A stretch of DNA of 32,162 bases from an uncultured Burkholderiales bacterium (GTDB lineage Bacteria > Pseudomonadota > Gammaproteobacteria > Burkholderiales > Burkholderiaceae_C). The translations under genes were made by a program, and so were the position numbers. The notes under the pieces were generated by a model. It worked only from the letters and a program-made list of their open reading frames with translations, was not told the DNA's origin and made no database searches. Location of the stretch: the NCBI GenBank assembly GCA_937871935.1, contig CALMQI010000392.1, forward strand, positions 1-32,162, in the 5' to 3' direction. This document shows positions 16,896 through 24,938 of this stretch, in pieces; the first letter of the stretch is position 1; each line of letters starts with the position of its first letter.

Positions 16896-18605
16896 TCACC
16901 GCTTCTTCCAAGCCTGGGTCCTTCGATCGATCCACCACGACAGCCCCATGAACACGAAGGTGGCCACCGTGTTCGCCGCAGCGATCAGTATCGCCATTGC
17001 GGCCGCCGCGCCGATCTCGCCCGCCTCGTCGAGGTTCAGGATCGCGATCGCGGCCACCTTGGTTTCGGGCGCGTAGAGAAACACCACCGCCGAGATCGTC
17101 GTCATCGCGTTGATGAAGAAGTAGCGCGCGATGTCCACCAGCGCCGGCGTGCAGATCGGCAGCGTGACGCGCCAGAAGGTCTTGTAGAACGGCACCTTCA
17201 GCGACGCCGATACCGCCTCGAACTCGGCGTCCAGGCTCTTCAGCGCCGTCACGGCCGTCAGGTGGCCTGTGGTGTAGAAGTGCACCACGGTGCAGATCGT
17301 CAGCAGAGTCAGCGTGTGGTACAGCCCATTCAGCGGATTGGTCGGCGCGTTGAAGAAGAAGATGTAGCCCAGGCCCAGCACCAGCCCTGGCACGGCCATC
17401 GGCAGCATCGCCAGCAGCCGCACCAGGCTGCGCAGCGGCTTGAGGCCCTGCGTCTTCTCCAGCATGTAGGCACCCACGAAGACCAGCGCAGTGCCGATCA
17501 CTGCGGTGCCGGCGGCCATGGCGAGGCTGTTGACGAAGGCGTCGCCCACCTCGGCATCGAACAGACCCATCGCATAGTGGCGCAGGCTGGGCGACAGGTT
17601 GTAGGGCCAGAAGCTCGCGAACGACGCGAACACCGCCATGCCGAGCATCGCCAGGATCAGCGCGCACACCAGCAGGCAGTACAGGCTCATCAGCGCGTCG
17701 AACAGCGGCGCCGGCTTCGGCGCAAGCGGCACGGCGCGCGCGGTCAGCATCGCCGTCTGCTTCTTGCTGACCCAGTGGTCGACCGCGAAGGTCAGCACCG
17801 CCGGCGCCAGCAGCAGCAGCGCGACGACCGCGCCGCGGGCGAAGTCCTGCTGGCCGATGACGAGCTTGAACACGTCGGTGGCCAGCACGTTGAAGTTGCC
17901 GCCGATCACCTTCGGGATACCGAAGTCGGTGACCACCAGCGTGAAGGTCACCAGCGCGGCCGAGATCAGGCCGTACTTGGCGCCCGGCAGCGTGATGGTG
18001 AAGAACTTGCGCGCCGCGCGCGTGCCCATCGAATCGGCCGCCTCGTACAGCCGCGCATCGGCGGCAGCAAGCGCGGTGACGAGGATCATCAGTGCGTGCG
18101 GAAAGGTGCTGAAGATCTCGGCGATCACGATGCCCGGCGCGCCGTAGATCTGCTCGATGCCGATGCCCGTGAGCCAGGCCTTCAGAACACCCTGGTTGCC
18201 GAACCAGTAGATCAGCGAGATGGCCGCCAGCAGCGACGGTGCCAGCAGCGGCACCAGCGTGATGGTGCGCGCCAGGCCTTTCAAGCGCATGCAGCTGCGC
18301 GTCAGCGCATAGGCGAAGCCGAAGGCCAGCGGGATCGTCACGACCGTCACCACCGCGGAGACCCACACGCTGTTCCACAGCGACTCCAGCAGCGCCGGCG
18401 TGCGCGCATAGGCCACGAAGTTCTTCAGACCGGCGAACTGGCCTTCGGCGTCCTGCATCGACTGCTGCAGGATCGCGCCCAGCGGCCCCGCCAGAAACGC
18501 CAGCAGCGCCAGCGCCACGAGCAGCAGCACGACGTGCGCGATGCGCTCCGTCCAGTGCACGTGTTGCCGCACCGGGCCGGCAGCGACGGCGGCGCCCGCG
18601 TTCAC
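16896..18605 (-). CDS. 2-aminoethylphosphonate ABC transporter permease, fused two-domain (PhnU2 type)
   Basis: This 569-residue inner-membrane protein has two binding-protein-dependent permease domains in one chain, like iron(III) FbpB-type permeases and the PhnU2 family. Around twelve membrane segments are visible. The first half has the ATPase-coupling EAA loop YEAADSMGTRAARKFFTITL near 190-210, and the second half has a second EAA loop, FEAVSASLKVPFYKTFWRVT, near 465-485. The GTG at 18605 overlaps the ATPase stop (GTGA), so translation is probably coupled. Import of AEP is assigned from the phnS-like binding protein and from phnW downstream. Spermidine/putrescine or iron import is the family alternative. 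Confidence 0.88.
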   Translation of the reverse strand: MNAGAAVAAGPVRQHVHWTERIAHVVLLLVALALLAFLAGPLGAILQQSMQDAEGQFAGLKNFVAYARTPALLESLWNSVWVSAVVTVVTIPLAFGFAYALTRSCMRLKGLARTITLVPLLAPSLLAAISLIYWFGNQGVLKAWLTGIGIEQIYGAPGIVIAEIFSTFPHALMILVTALAAADARLYEAADSMGTRAARKFFTITLPGAKYGLISAALVTFTLVVTDFGIPKVIGGNFNVLATDVFKLVIGQQDFARGAVVALLLLAPAVLTFAVDHWVSKKQTAMLTARAVPLAPKPAPLFDALMSLYCLLVCALILAMLGMAVFASFASFWPYNLSPSLRHYAMGLFDAEVGDAFVNSLAMAAGTAVIGTALVFVGAYMLEKTQGLKPLRSLVRLLAMLPMAVPGLVLGLGYIFFFNAPTNPLNGLYHTLTLLTICTVVHFYTTGHLTAVTALKSLDAEFEAVSASLKVPFYKTFWRVTLPICTPALVDIARYFFINAMTTISAVVFLYAPETKVAAIAILNLDEAGEIGAAAAMAILIAAANTVATFVFMGLSWWIDRRTQAWKKR

Positions 18606-19705
18606 TCGAACACCCGCATCCGCTCCGGCACCAGGCGTAAGGGCAAGCGGCTGCCGACGGCGAGCTGCGCCTCGGCCAGGTAGTTGAGCGACAGGTACAC
18701 CGTGAGACGGTGCTCACCGAGCGCGTCGCCGCTGACCCGCACCAGGCAATACGGGCCCATGAACTCGATCTTCTCGATCTGCGCGTCGAACACGTTGGGG
18801 TCGCCGGGTGGAAGCGGCCGCGCCAGCACGTCCTCCGGCCGCAGGTACACACGCACGTCGCGGCCCGGCGCGTGGGCGTGCTCGCAGGCGAAGACATGGC
18901 GGCCCACGCGCAGGCCGCCGCCTTCGACCGTGTGCGCCGGCAGCACGTTGATGCGGCCGACGAAGTCGGCCACGAACAGCGAGCGCGGCTCGCGGTAGAC
19001 CTGCATCGCGTCGCCGACCTGCTCGATGCTGCCCTGGTTCATCACGACGATGCGGTCGGCCACCGCAAAGGCCTCTTCCTGGTCGTGCGTGACCATCACG
19101 GTGGTCACGCCGAGCTGGCGTTGCAGGGCGCGGATCTCCTGGCGCAGCTTGACGCGCACGATGGCATCGAGCGCCGACAGCGGCTCGTCGAGCAGCAGCA
19201 GCCCCGGCGCGGTGGCCAGCGCCCGCGCCAGCGCGATGCGCTGCTGCTGGCCACCCGACAGCTGCGCCGGGAACTTGCCCTCGCTGCCCGGCAGACCGAC
19301 CAGCGCCAGCAGCTCGGCCACGCGCGCCGCCGCCCGCGCCCGCGGCACCTTGCGGTTGACCAGGCCGTAGGCCACGTTCTGCGCCACCGTGAGGTTGGGG
19401 AAGAGGGCATACGACTGGAACACGATGCCGTAGTCGCGCCCGGCTGGCGGCAGCGCCGTGATGTCGCGCCCGGCCAGCTCGATGCGCCCGGCCGTCTGCA
19501 CCTCGAGCCCCGCGATCACCCGCAGCAGCGTGGTCTTGCCGCAACCCGAGGGGCCGAGAAAGCAGACGAACTCGCCCTTGGCGATGTCGAGGTGGATGTC
19601 CTTCAGCGCGGTGAACGAACCGAAGTCCTTGCGGATGCCCTGCAGCCGAAGGAATGGGGCGCGGCTGACTTCCAGCGCTGCGATCTCCGGGCTAGCAACC
19701 CGCAT
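18602..19705 (-). CDS. phnT: 2-aminoethylphosphonate ABC transporter ATP-binding protein (PhnT type)
   Basis: This 367-residue importer ATPase is of the MalK/PotA class. Walker A is GPSGCGKTT near 55-63, the Q-loop is IVFQSYALFPNLTV, the signature is QLSGGQQQRIALARAL, Walker B is LLLLDEPLSALD and the switch His is in VTHDQEEAF. A C-terminal TOBE domain (about 280-367, VYLRPEDVLARPLPPGD and onward) is typical of PhnT-like proteins. The start is placed at the ATG at 19705; a GTG 12 nt upstream is possible. It is separated from phnS by about 90 bp holding a palindromic repeat, and its stop overlaps the permease start. Confidence 0.9.
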   Translation of the reverse strand: MRVASPEIAALEVSRAPFLRLQGIRKDFGSFTALKDIHLDIAKGEFVCFLGPSGCGKTTLLRVIAGLEVQTAGRIELAGRDITALPPAGRDYGIVFQSYALFPNLTVAQNVAYGLVNRKVPRARAAARVAELLALVGLPGSEGKFPAQLSGGQQQRIALARALATAPGLLLLDEPLSALDAIVRVKLRQEIRALQRQLGVTTVMVTHDQEEAFAVADRIVVMNQGSIEQVGDAMQVYREPRSLFVADFVGRINVLPAHTVEGGGLRVGRHVFACEHAHAPGRDVRVYLRPEDVLARPLPPGDPNVFDAQIEKIEFMGPYCLVRVSGDALGEHRLTVYLSLNYLAEAQLAVGSRLPLRLVPERMRVFE

Positions 19706-19734
19706 AGTCAAGCGCACACCGCGGAACCGGCTCG

Positions 19735-19798
19735 GCCGGGCCGCTGGTGTGGCCCCCTTGAGGGGGAGGCGGCCGCAGGCCGCTCCGGGGGTGGGCCA
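19735..19798 (-). repeat. REP-like hairpins between phnS and phnT
   Basis: Two stems are visible on either strand: CCCCC-TTGA-GGGGG and GCGGCC-GCA-GGCCGC, followed by CGGGGGTGGGCC. This is a common intergenic palindrome of Burkholderiales. Placed directly after the binding-protein gene, it may protect the phnS message and lower expression of the membrane and ATPase genes, as the malE-malF REP does. No U-tract is present. Confidence 0.5.
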
Positions 19799-20842
19799 TC
19801 ACTTCTTTTCGGTCTTGCTGTTGTAGCGCTTGGTCCACTCGGCTAGCACGCGCTCGCGGTTGGCGGCGGTGGTGGCGAAGTCCATCTTCACCAGCCGCGC
19901 CTCGTAGTCCTTGGGCACGTTGGCCAGTGGCGCGGCCACGCCGGGCTGCGCTGTGATCGCGAAGTTCTTGCCGTACAGCAGCATCGCGTCCTTGCTCGAG
20001 GCCCAGTCGGCGAGCTTCTTGGCGGCGTCGAGCTTCTTGGTGCCCTTGTGGATGGCAAAGGCCTCCAGGTCCCAGCCCAGGCCTTCCTTCGGGAATACCA
20101 GGTCGATCGGCGCGCCCTTGGCCTTGTTGGCGTTGGCGCGGTACTCGAAGCTGATGCCGACCACGAACTCGCCGCTGGCGGCCATGTTGCACGGCTTGGA
20201 GCCGGAGTGGGTGTATTGCGCGATGTTCTCGTGCAGCGCGTCCATGTACTTCCAGCCGCCGCCCTTGCCGTTGTCGTCGCCCCACAGCGTGAGCCAGGCG
20301 CTCACGTCGAAGAAGCCGGTGCCCGAGCTGGCCGGGTTGGGCATCACGATCTGGCCCTTGTAGGCGGGCTTGGTGAGGTCCTTCCAGGTCTCGGGCTTGG
20401 GGAGGTTGCGCTTCTTGGCCTCGACGGTGTTGAAGCACACCGTGGCGCCCCAGACGTCCATGCCGAACCAGGCCGGCGGGTTCTTCTTGTCGATGTACTG
20501 GCTCATCAGCGCGTCGGCGTTGAGCGGCTTGTACGGCACCAGCATGCCGTTCTTGTCGAGCAGCGCCAGGCTCGAGGCGGCCACACCCATCACGGCGTCG
20601 GCCTGCGGATTGCCCTTCTCGGCCAGCAGCTTTGCAGTGATGACGCCGGTGCTGTCACGCACCCACTTCAGCTCGATGTTGGGCTCGACCTTGTTGAAGC
20701 CTTCCTGGTAGGCCTTCAGCTGGTCGGTTTCGAGCGCGGTGTAGACCAGCAGCGTGGTCTTCTGCGCGAAGGCGGAGCTCGCCAGCGCGAAGGCGGCGGT
20801 GCCCGCCAGTACGGCCATGAGGCTCGAGAGTCGCGACGTCAT
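19799..20842 (-). CDS. phnS: 2-aminoethylphosphonate-binding periplasmic protein (PhnS2 type)
   Basis: The protein has 347 residues. The Sec signal peptide is about 26 residues long and cleaved after ASSAFA. The mature protein begins QKTTLLVYTALETDQLKAYQ, the bilobed fold of the iron(III)/AEP-binding family (KVEPNIELKWVRDSTGVITAKLLAEKGNPQADAV is the shared core). Later motifs include NPASSGTGFFDVSAWLTLWG and FPKEGLGWDLEAFAIHKGTK. The ATG at 20842 has AGGAGA 7 nt upstream. As the first gene of the importer operon it delivers substrate to the fused permease. AEP is inferred from family resemblance and the adjacent phnW; an iron-binding homologue would carry Tyr ligands not obvious here. Confidence 0.87.
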   Translation of the reverse strand: MTSRLSSLMAVLAGTAAFALASSAFAQKTTLLVYTALETDQLKAYQEGFNKVEPNIELKWVRDSTGVITAKLLAEKGNPQADAVMGVAASSLALLDKNGMLVPYKPLNADALMSQYIDKKNPPAWFGMDVWGATVCFNTVEAKKRNLPKPETWKDLTKPAYKGQIVMPNPASSGTGFFDVSAWLTLWGDDNGKGGGWKYMDALHENIAQYTHSGSKPCNMAASGEFVVGISFEYRANANKAKGAPIDLVFPKEGLGWDLEAFAIHKGTKKLDAAKKLADWASSKDAMLLYGKNFAITAQPGVAAPLANVPKDYEARLVKMDFATTAANRERVLAEWTKRYNSKTEKK

Positions 20843-20952
20843 GCATCTTCTCCTGTCGGTTGATCGGTGTGCGGGGATCCATCGAGATTACGGACCCGAG
20901 CCTGCCGCGCCAAGCATGACAACCCGATGTCCGCGCGGCCGCGCCGGCCTCG

Positions 20953-20982
20953 ACCGTAGCGGCCGCGCATCGAAGATGTCAA
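20953..20982 (-). promoter_or_regulatory. Candidate promoter of phnS
   Basis: On the minus strand there is a perfect -35 TTGACA (20982-20977), an 18-bp spacer, and a weak -10 TACGGT (20958-20953). It lies about 110 bp upstream of the phnS start. The -35 sits inside an inverted repeat, TGTCAAC (20977-20983) and GTTGACA (20999-21005), shared with the divergent promoter and putative operator. Confidence 0.45.
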
Positions 20983-20991
20983 CCGTATTTT

Positions 20992-21012
20992 GCCGATTGT
21001 TGACAATGTGCA
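20992..21012 (+). promoter_or_regulatory. Candidate PhnR operator, copy 1, with plus-strand -35 box
   Basis: This contains TTGTTGACAATGTGCA, with a perfect palindrome ATTGT-TG-ACAAT (20996-21007). The 21-bp element matches a second copy upstream of the GntR regulator at 19 of 21 positions. TTGACA (21000-21005) can act as a -35 for the plus strand, with TCCAAT (21023-21028) 17 bp further as a weak -10. TTGT-N2-ACAA palindromes suit FCD-type GntR regulators. The position between divergent phnS and the Na/Pi gene would allow control of both. Confidence 0.55.
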
Positions 21013-21205
21013 CCATCGGGGTTCCAATCGGCGCCATGACAGTGCAGCGGCCGCACGGCTGTGCACCCACCGTGAAGCCCTTGTCGCCGAACCGTGCACG
21101 GGCTCGGCAGCGGGCGCGCAGAATGGGCGCAACGCCGGTCGTTCGACACCGGGCCCCACACCGGCACCCGGCCGGCTGAATGCCGCTGCCGCTTTGCTGC
21201 GATCC

Positions 21206-22882
21206 ATGGTCCATCTGCTCAATCTGCTCGCTGCCATCGCCTTGCTGGTGTGGGGGACGCAGATCGTGCGCACGGGGATCCTGCGCGTCTTCGGCGAGAA
21301 CCTGCGCCACATGCTGGCGGTGGGCATGTCGTCGCGGCCCAAGGCACTGATCGCCGGCCTTGGCGTGACCAGCCTGATCCAGAGCAGCACCGCCACCTGC
21401 CTGATCGTCACGTCGTTCCTCGGCCGCGCGCTGGTGCCGCTGGCCGCGGCGCTGGCCGTGATGCTGGGCGCCGACATGGGCACCAGCCTGATGGCGGTGG
21501 TGTTCTCGTTCGACCTGTCGTGGCTGTCGCCGCTGCTGATCTTCGGCGGCGTGGTGGCCTTCATCTCGCGCGAGAAGACCACCACCGGCCGGCTCGGCCG
21601 CGTGGCCATCGGGCTCGGGCTGATCCTGCTGTCGCTGCAGTTCATCGTCGATGCGACTCGGCCGCTCACCGAGTCGGCCGCCGTGCGCGCGCTGTTGGCG
21701 GCGCTACCCAACGAGGTGCTGCTCGACATTCTGGTCGGCGCGCTGCTGACCGTGTTGTCGTATTCGAGCCTGGCCATCGTGCTGCTGACGGCCACGCTCG
21801 CCGTCTCGGGCATGGTGCCGGCCAGCGTGGCGCTCGGCCTGGTGCTCGGCGCCAACCTGGGCAGCGGGCTGCTGGCCGTGCTGCTCACCGCGCGCGCGCC
21901 GGTGGCCGAGCGGCGGCTGCCGCTGGGTAACCTGCTGTTCAAGGCGGTCGGCGCCGTGTGTGCGATCCCGCTGCTGCCGCAGGTGCACACCTGGCTGCAG
22001 CAGCTCACCGGCGAGGTGCACCAGCAGGTCGTGCTGTTCCACCTGTTCTTCAACATCGCACTGGCGATCCTGTTCATCGGATTCACCGGCACCACGGCGC
22101 GCTGGCTGACGAGCTGGCTGCCCGAGTCGAAGGGCAGGATCGGGCAGCGACCCGAACACCTGGACCCGTCGGCACTCGAGACGCCGTCGCTGGCGATCAG
22201 CTGCGCGGCGCGCGAGGCGCTGCACCAGGCCGACGTGGTGGAGACCATGCTGCGTGGCATCGTGCCGGTGCTGCGCAACAACGACATCAACCTGGCCGAG
22301 CAGCTGCGCCAGATGGACGATGAGGTCGATTCGCTCTACACCGCGATCAAGCTGTACCTGACGCAGATCTCGCGCGAGTCGCTGTCCGAACGCGAGAGCC
22401 GACGCTGGACCGACGTGGTGTCGTTCACCATCAACATGGAGCAGATCGGCGACATCATCGAGCGCGTGCTGCAGGACATCGAGGACAAGAAGATCCGGCC
22501 CAACCGGCGGCTGTCGGACGCCGGCCTGGGCGAGGTGTGTCACCTGCACGAACGGCTGGTGGCCAACCTGCGCCTGGGCATGAGCGTATTCCTCGACGGC
22601 CATGTGCGCGACGCGCGCAAGCTGCTGGAGGAGAAGGCGCGTTTCCGCGATCTGCAGCTCGAATACGCCAACAGCCACATCGCCCGGCTGCGCGAGAACT
22701 CGCAGCAGAGCATCGAGACGAGCTCGCTGCACCTGGACCTCATCAGTGACCTGAAGCGCATCAACTCGCATATCTGCTCGATCGCCTACCCGATCCTCGA
22801 GTCGGCCGGCGCGCTGACGGCCACCCGCATCCGACCCTCGGTGCTGGCGCCGCTGGATTCGGACTTGCGGCAGAGCGAATGA
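21206..22882 (+). CDS. Na/Pi cotransporter family protein with C-terminal PhoU-like domain
   Basis: The protein has 558 residues. The N-terminal half has two Na/Pi-cotransporter repeats with about eight membrane segments. The first carries GLGVTSLIQSSTATCLIVTS near 50-68 and the second carries a divergent SYSSLAIVLLTATLAVSG. The C-terminal third (about 350-530) is a soluble PhoU-like helical bundle with EIxD-type segments (QMDDEVDSLYTAIKLYLTQI, INMEQIGDIIERVLQDIEDK). Bacterial homologues of this class are linked to phosphate transport or export, and some to envelope functions. In a phosphonate island it could balance the phosphate released by C-P bond cleavage. It follows the candidate operator region and may head an operon with the two genes after it. 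The ATG at 21206 fits the first membrane helix. Confidence 0.88.
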   Translation: MVHLLNLLAAIALLVWGTQIVRTGILRVFGENLRHMLAVGMSSRPKALIAGLGVTSLIQSSTATCLIVTSFLGRALVPLAAALAVMLGADMGTSLMAVVFSFDLSWLSPLLIFGGVVAFISREKTTTGRLGRVAIGLGLILLSLQFIVDATRPLTESAAVRALLAALPNEVLLDILVGALLTVLSYSSLAIVLLTATLAVSGMVPASVALGLVLGANLGSGLLAVLLTARAPVAERRLPLGNLLFKAVGAVCAIPLLPQVHTWLQQLTGEVHQQVVLFHLFFNIALAILFIGFTGTTARWLTSWLPESKGRIGQRPEHLDPSALETPSLAISCAAREALHQADVVETMLRGIVPVLRNNDINLAEQLRQMDDEVDSLYTAIKLYLTQISRESLSERESRRWTDVVSFTINMEQIGDIIERVLQDIEDKKIRPNRRLSDAGLGEVCHLHERLVANLRLGMSVFLDGHVRDARKLLEEKARFRDLQLEYANSHIARLRENSQQSIETSSLHLDLISDLKRINSHICSIAYPILESAGALTATRIRPSVLAPLDSDLRQSE

Positions 22883-22922
22883 GCCTCAGGCTGCCTGCGG
22901 GTCGCCCGCCGCGACCGACTCA

Positions 22923-23795
22923 ATGAGCCTCACCTGGGGCGTCGTGCTCGCGGTGCTGTGCGGGGCCGTGCTGCACGCCGGCTGGAACACGCTGGTCAAG
23001 AGCAGCGGCGACAAGGAAGTCGACACCGCGCTGGTGCACTTCGTCGGCGCGCTGGTGGCGATCCCGCCGTTGCTGCTGGTGGGTCTGCCGCCCGCGGCCA
23101 CCTGGCCCTACATCGCTGCGTCGCTGACCGTGCACGTGGCCTACTACATCACGCTGGCCGGCGCCTACAAGCACGGCGAGCTGGGCATGACCTATCCGAT
23201 CATGCGCGGTAGCGCGCCGCTGCTGGTGGCGTTGGGCAGCTCGTTCGTGCTCGGCGAGAGCCTCACGCCGCTGGCCTGGATGGGAGTGCTGGCGGTGACG
23301 CTAGGCGTCGCGCTGGTCGGCCTGGCGCACCCCGGCGAGGCCTTGCATCACCGTCGTGCGCTGATCTATGCGCTGGCCAACGCCTGCGTGATCGCCACCT
23401 ATACCTTCATCGACGGCAGCGGCGTGCGCGTCACCGCTGCGGCCGGCCACGCGGTGGCGAGCTACGTGCTGCTGCTGTTCGTGCTCGACGGCGTGCCGTA
23501 CCCGGCGCTCGTGTGGTGGCAGCGGGACCGCGCCGGGCGGCGCGCGATCGTTGCCTACGCGCGCACCCGTTGGCCGCTGGCCGCGCTGGGCGGCGCGGCG
23601 TCGCTCGGCTCGTATCTGATCGCGCTGTGGGCCATGACGCGTGCCCCGGTGGCGCTGGTGTCGGCGCTGCGCGAGACCTCCGTGCTCTTCGCCACCGCGT
23701 TCAGCGTGTGGATCCTGAAGGAGCGCTTCGGTCTGCAGCGCGCCACCGGTGCGGTGACCATCGCGGGCGGCGTCATCGCCCTTCGATTCGCCTGA
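22923..23795 (+). CDS. EamA/DMT-family membrane protein, phosphonate-utilisation associated
   Basis: This 290-residue inner-membrane protein has about ten membrane segments in two EamA repeats: GVVLAVLCGAVLHAGWNTLV opens the first (residue 5 on), and ALIYALANACVIATYTFIDG near 145 opens the second. Each repeat ends in a helix with the E-R/S-L-x-P/Q pattern (LGESLTPLAWMGVLAVTLGV; LKERFGLQRATGAVTIAGGV). It resembles the DUF6 proteins named in family databases as phosphonate-utilisation associated, though substrate and direction are unknown. It lies 40 bp after the Na/Pi gene and 19 bp before the dehydrogenase gene. Exporting a toxic aldehyde or amine by-product is one guess. Confidence 0.85.
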   Translation: MSLTWGVVLAVLCGAVLHAGWNTLVKSSGDKEVDTALVHFVGALVAIPPLLLVGLPPAATWPYIAASLTVHVAYYITLAGAYKHGELGMTYPIMRGSAPLLVALGSSFVLGESLTPLAWMGVLAVTLGVALVGLAHPGEALHHRRALIYALANACVIATYTFIDGSGVRVTAAAGHAVASYVLLLFVLDGVPYPALVWWQRDRAGRRAIVAYARTRWPLAALGGAASLGSYLIALWAMTRAPVALVSALRETSVLFATAFSVWILKERFGLQRATGAVTIAGGVIALRFA

Positions 23796-23814
23796 CCAGA
23801 AGTAGGGAGCTGCC

Positions 23815-24822
23815 GTGGCTGCACGCTGGAAGATCGTCCGCACCGACCGCGAGCTCGAGATGACGCGGGTCGACGAGCGCTTGCGCGCGCTCGGCGCCGA
23901 TGTGGTGCTGCTGCCCGACGGCACGCCCGAGGACGTGCTGGTGCGCGAGCTCGCCGACGCCGACCTGCTGCTGATGTGCTACGCCCACATCACGCGGCGT
24001 GCGATCGAGTCGGCACCGAAGCTGCGTGCCATCGTCAAGTACGGCGTCGGCATCGACGCGATCGACATCGCCGCGGCACGCGAGCGCGGCGTGCCGGTGG
24101 TGAACGTGCCGACCTATGCGGAGGAGACCGTGGCCGAGGGCGCGTTCGCGCTGCTGATGGCGCTGGCCAAGCGCTTCAAGCCGATCCAGCACGCGATGGA
24201 CCGCGACGGCTGGGCCTGGCCCGAGCCGCGCTGGCTGGCCAGCGACCTGGCCGGCAAGACGCTCGGACTGGTCGGCGTGGGCCGCATCGGCCGCTCGATG
24301 GCGCGTATGGCCGGAGCGTTTCGCATGCAGGTGCTGGGCTACGACCCGCACGCCACCGACATGCCGGTGGAGCGCTGCGACGACCTCGGCGCGATGCTGG
24401 CACGCTGCGACGCGGTGTCGATCCACTGCGTGCTCAACGGCGACACGCGCCACCTGATCGGCGCGCCCGAGCTCGCGCGCATGAAGCCCGGTGCCTGGCT
24501 CGTCAACGTGTCGCGCGGCGAGATCATCGACGAGGCGGCGCTGCTGGCCGCGCTGCAAGCCGGGCGGCTGGGTGGGGTGGGGTTGGACGTCTATGGCCGC
24601 GAGCCGTTGGCGCGCGCCGGGCATCCGCTGTCGGCGCTCTACGACATGGACCGTGTGGTGCTGTGCCCGCACCTGACCTTCTATACCCGCGAGGCGATGC
24701 AGCGGCTGGAGGACGACACGCTCGCGCGCTGCCTGGAGGCGCTTCAGGGCCGGCCGCTCACCGTGGCGTCGCGCGACCCGCGGCTGCGCGCTCAGACGGC
24801 CGGCGTGCGCTTCGTCGACTGA
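23815..24822 (+). CDS. D-isomer-specific 2-hydroxyacid dehydrogenase
   Basis: The protein has 335 residues from a GTG with AGGGAG 5 nt upstream. The Rossmann NAD motif is GLVGVGRIGRSMAR near 148-161. The catalytic Arg is in VNVSRGEIIDEAAL, the catalytic Glu in DVYGREPL, and the His in CPHLTFYTREA. The outer domain begins WKIVRTDRELEM and has VKYGVGIDAIDIAAARERGV. It is related to phosphoglycerate and hydroxypyruvate dehydrogenases. It lies inside the phosphonate cluster, directly before the regulator gene. A hydroxylated phosphonate acid or glyoxylate-type intermediate is a possible substrate, but the sequence does not say which. Confidence 0.88.
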   Translation: MAARWKIVRTDRELEMTRVDERLRALGADVVLLPDGTPEDVLVRELADADLLLMCYAHITRRAIESAPKLRAIVKYGVGIDAIDIAAARERGVPVVNVPTYAEETVAEGAFALLMALAKRFKPIQHAMDRDGWAWPEPRWLASDLAGKTLGLVGVGRIGRSMARMAGAFRMQVLGYDPHATDMPVERCDDLGAMLARCDAVSIHCVLNGDTRHLIGAPELARMKPGAWLVNVSRGEIIDEAALLAALQAGRLGGVGLDVYGREPLARAGHPLSALYDMDRVVLCPHLTFYTREAMQRLEDDTLARCLEALQGRPLTVASRDPRLRAQTAGVRFVD

Positions 24823-24847
24823 AGCGGTCGATACGCGGCGGGGCGTG

Positions 24848-24884
24848 GCCGTTTGTTGACAATCTGCAACCGGCAATCTACGAT
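24848..24884 (+). promoter_or_regulatory. Promoter of the GntR regulator gene with candidate operator, copy 2
   Basis: There is a perfect -35 TTGACA (24856-24861), a 17-bp spacer, and -10 TACGAT (24879-24884), about 55 bp before the regulator start. TTGTTGACAATCTGCA (24853-24868) repeats the element upstream of the Na/Pi gene with one change in 16. The operator covers the -35 box, so binding would block the promoter, a usual autoregulation layout. Confidence 0.65.
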
Positions 24885-24938
24885 CAACCGGCCCATCGCG
24901 CGCCCTGACCACTGCCTCTCCCAGACTGGAGTGTTCCC

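Noticed and set aside
16300-18897. 865-codon minus-strand open frame across the permease gene and the phnW leader
   Set aside because: It is out of frame with the permease, which has membrane helices and two EAA loops. The alternative reading is Arg/Ala-rich without domains, and its end runs through palindromic repeats.
20953-21030. Pho box for PhoB control at the phnS/Na-Pi divergent region
   Set aside because: TGTCAAC and GTTGACA occur, but not the pair of directly repeated CTGTCAT-like units at 11-bp spacing that a Pho box needs.
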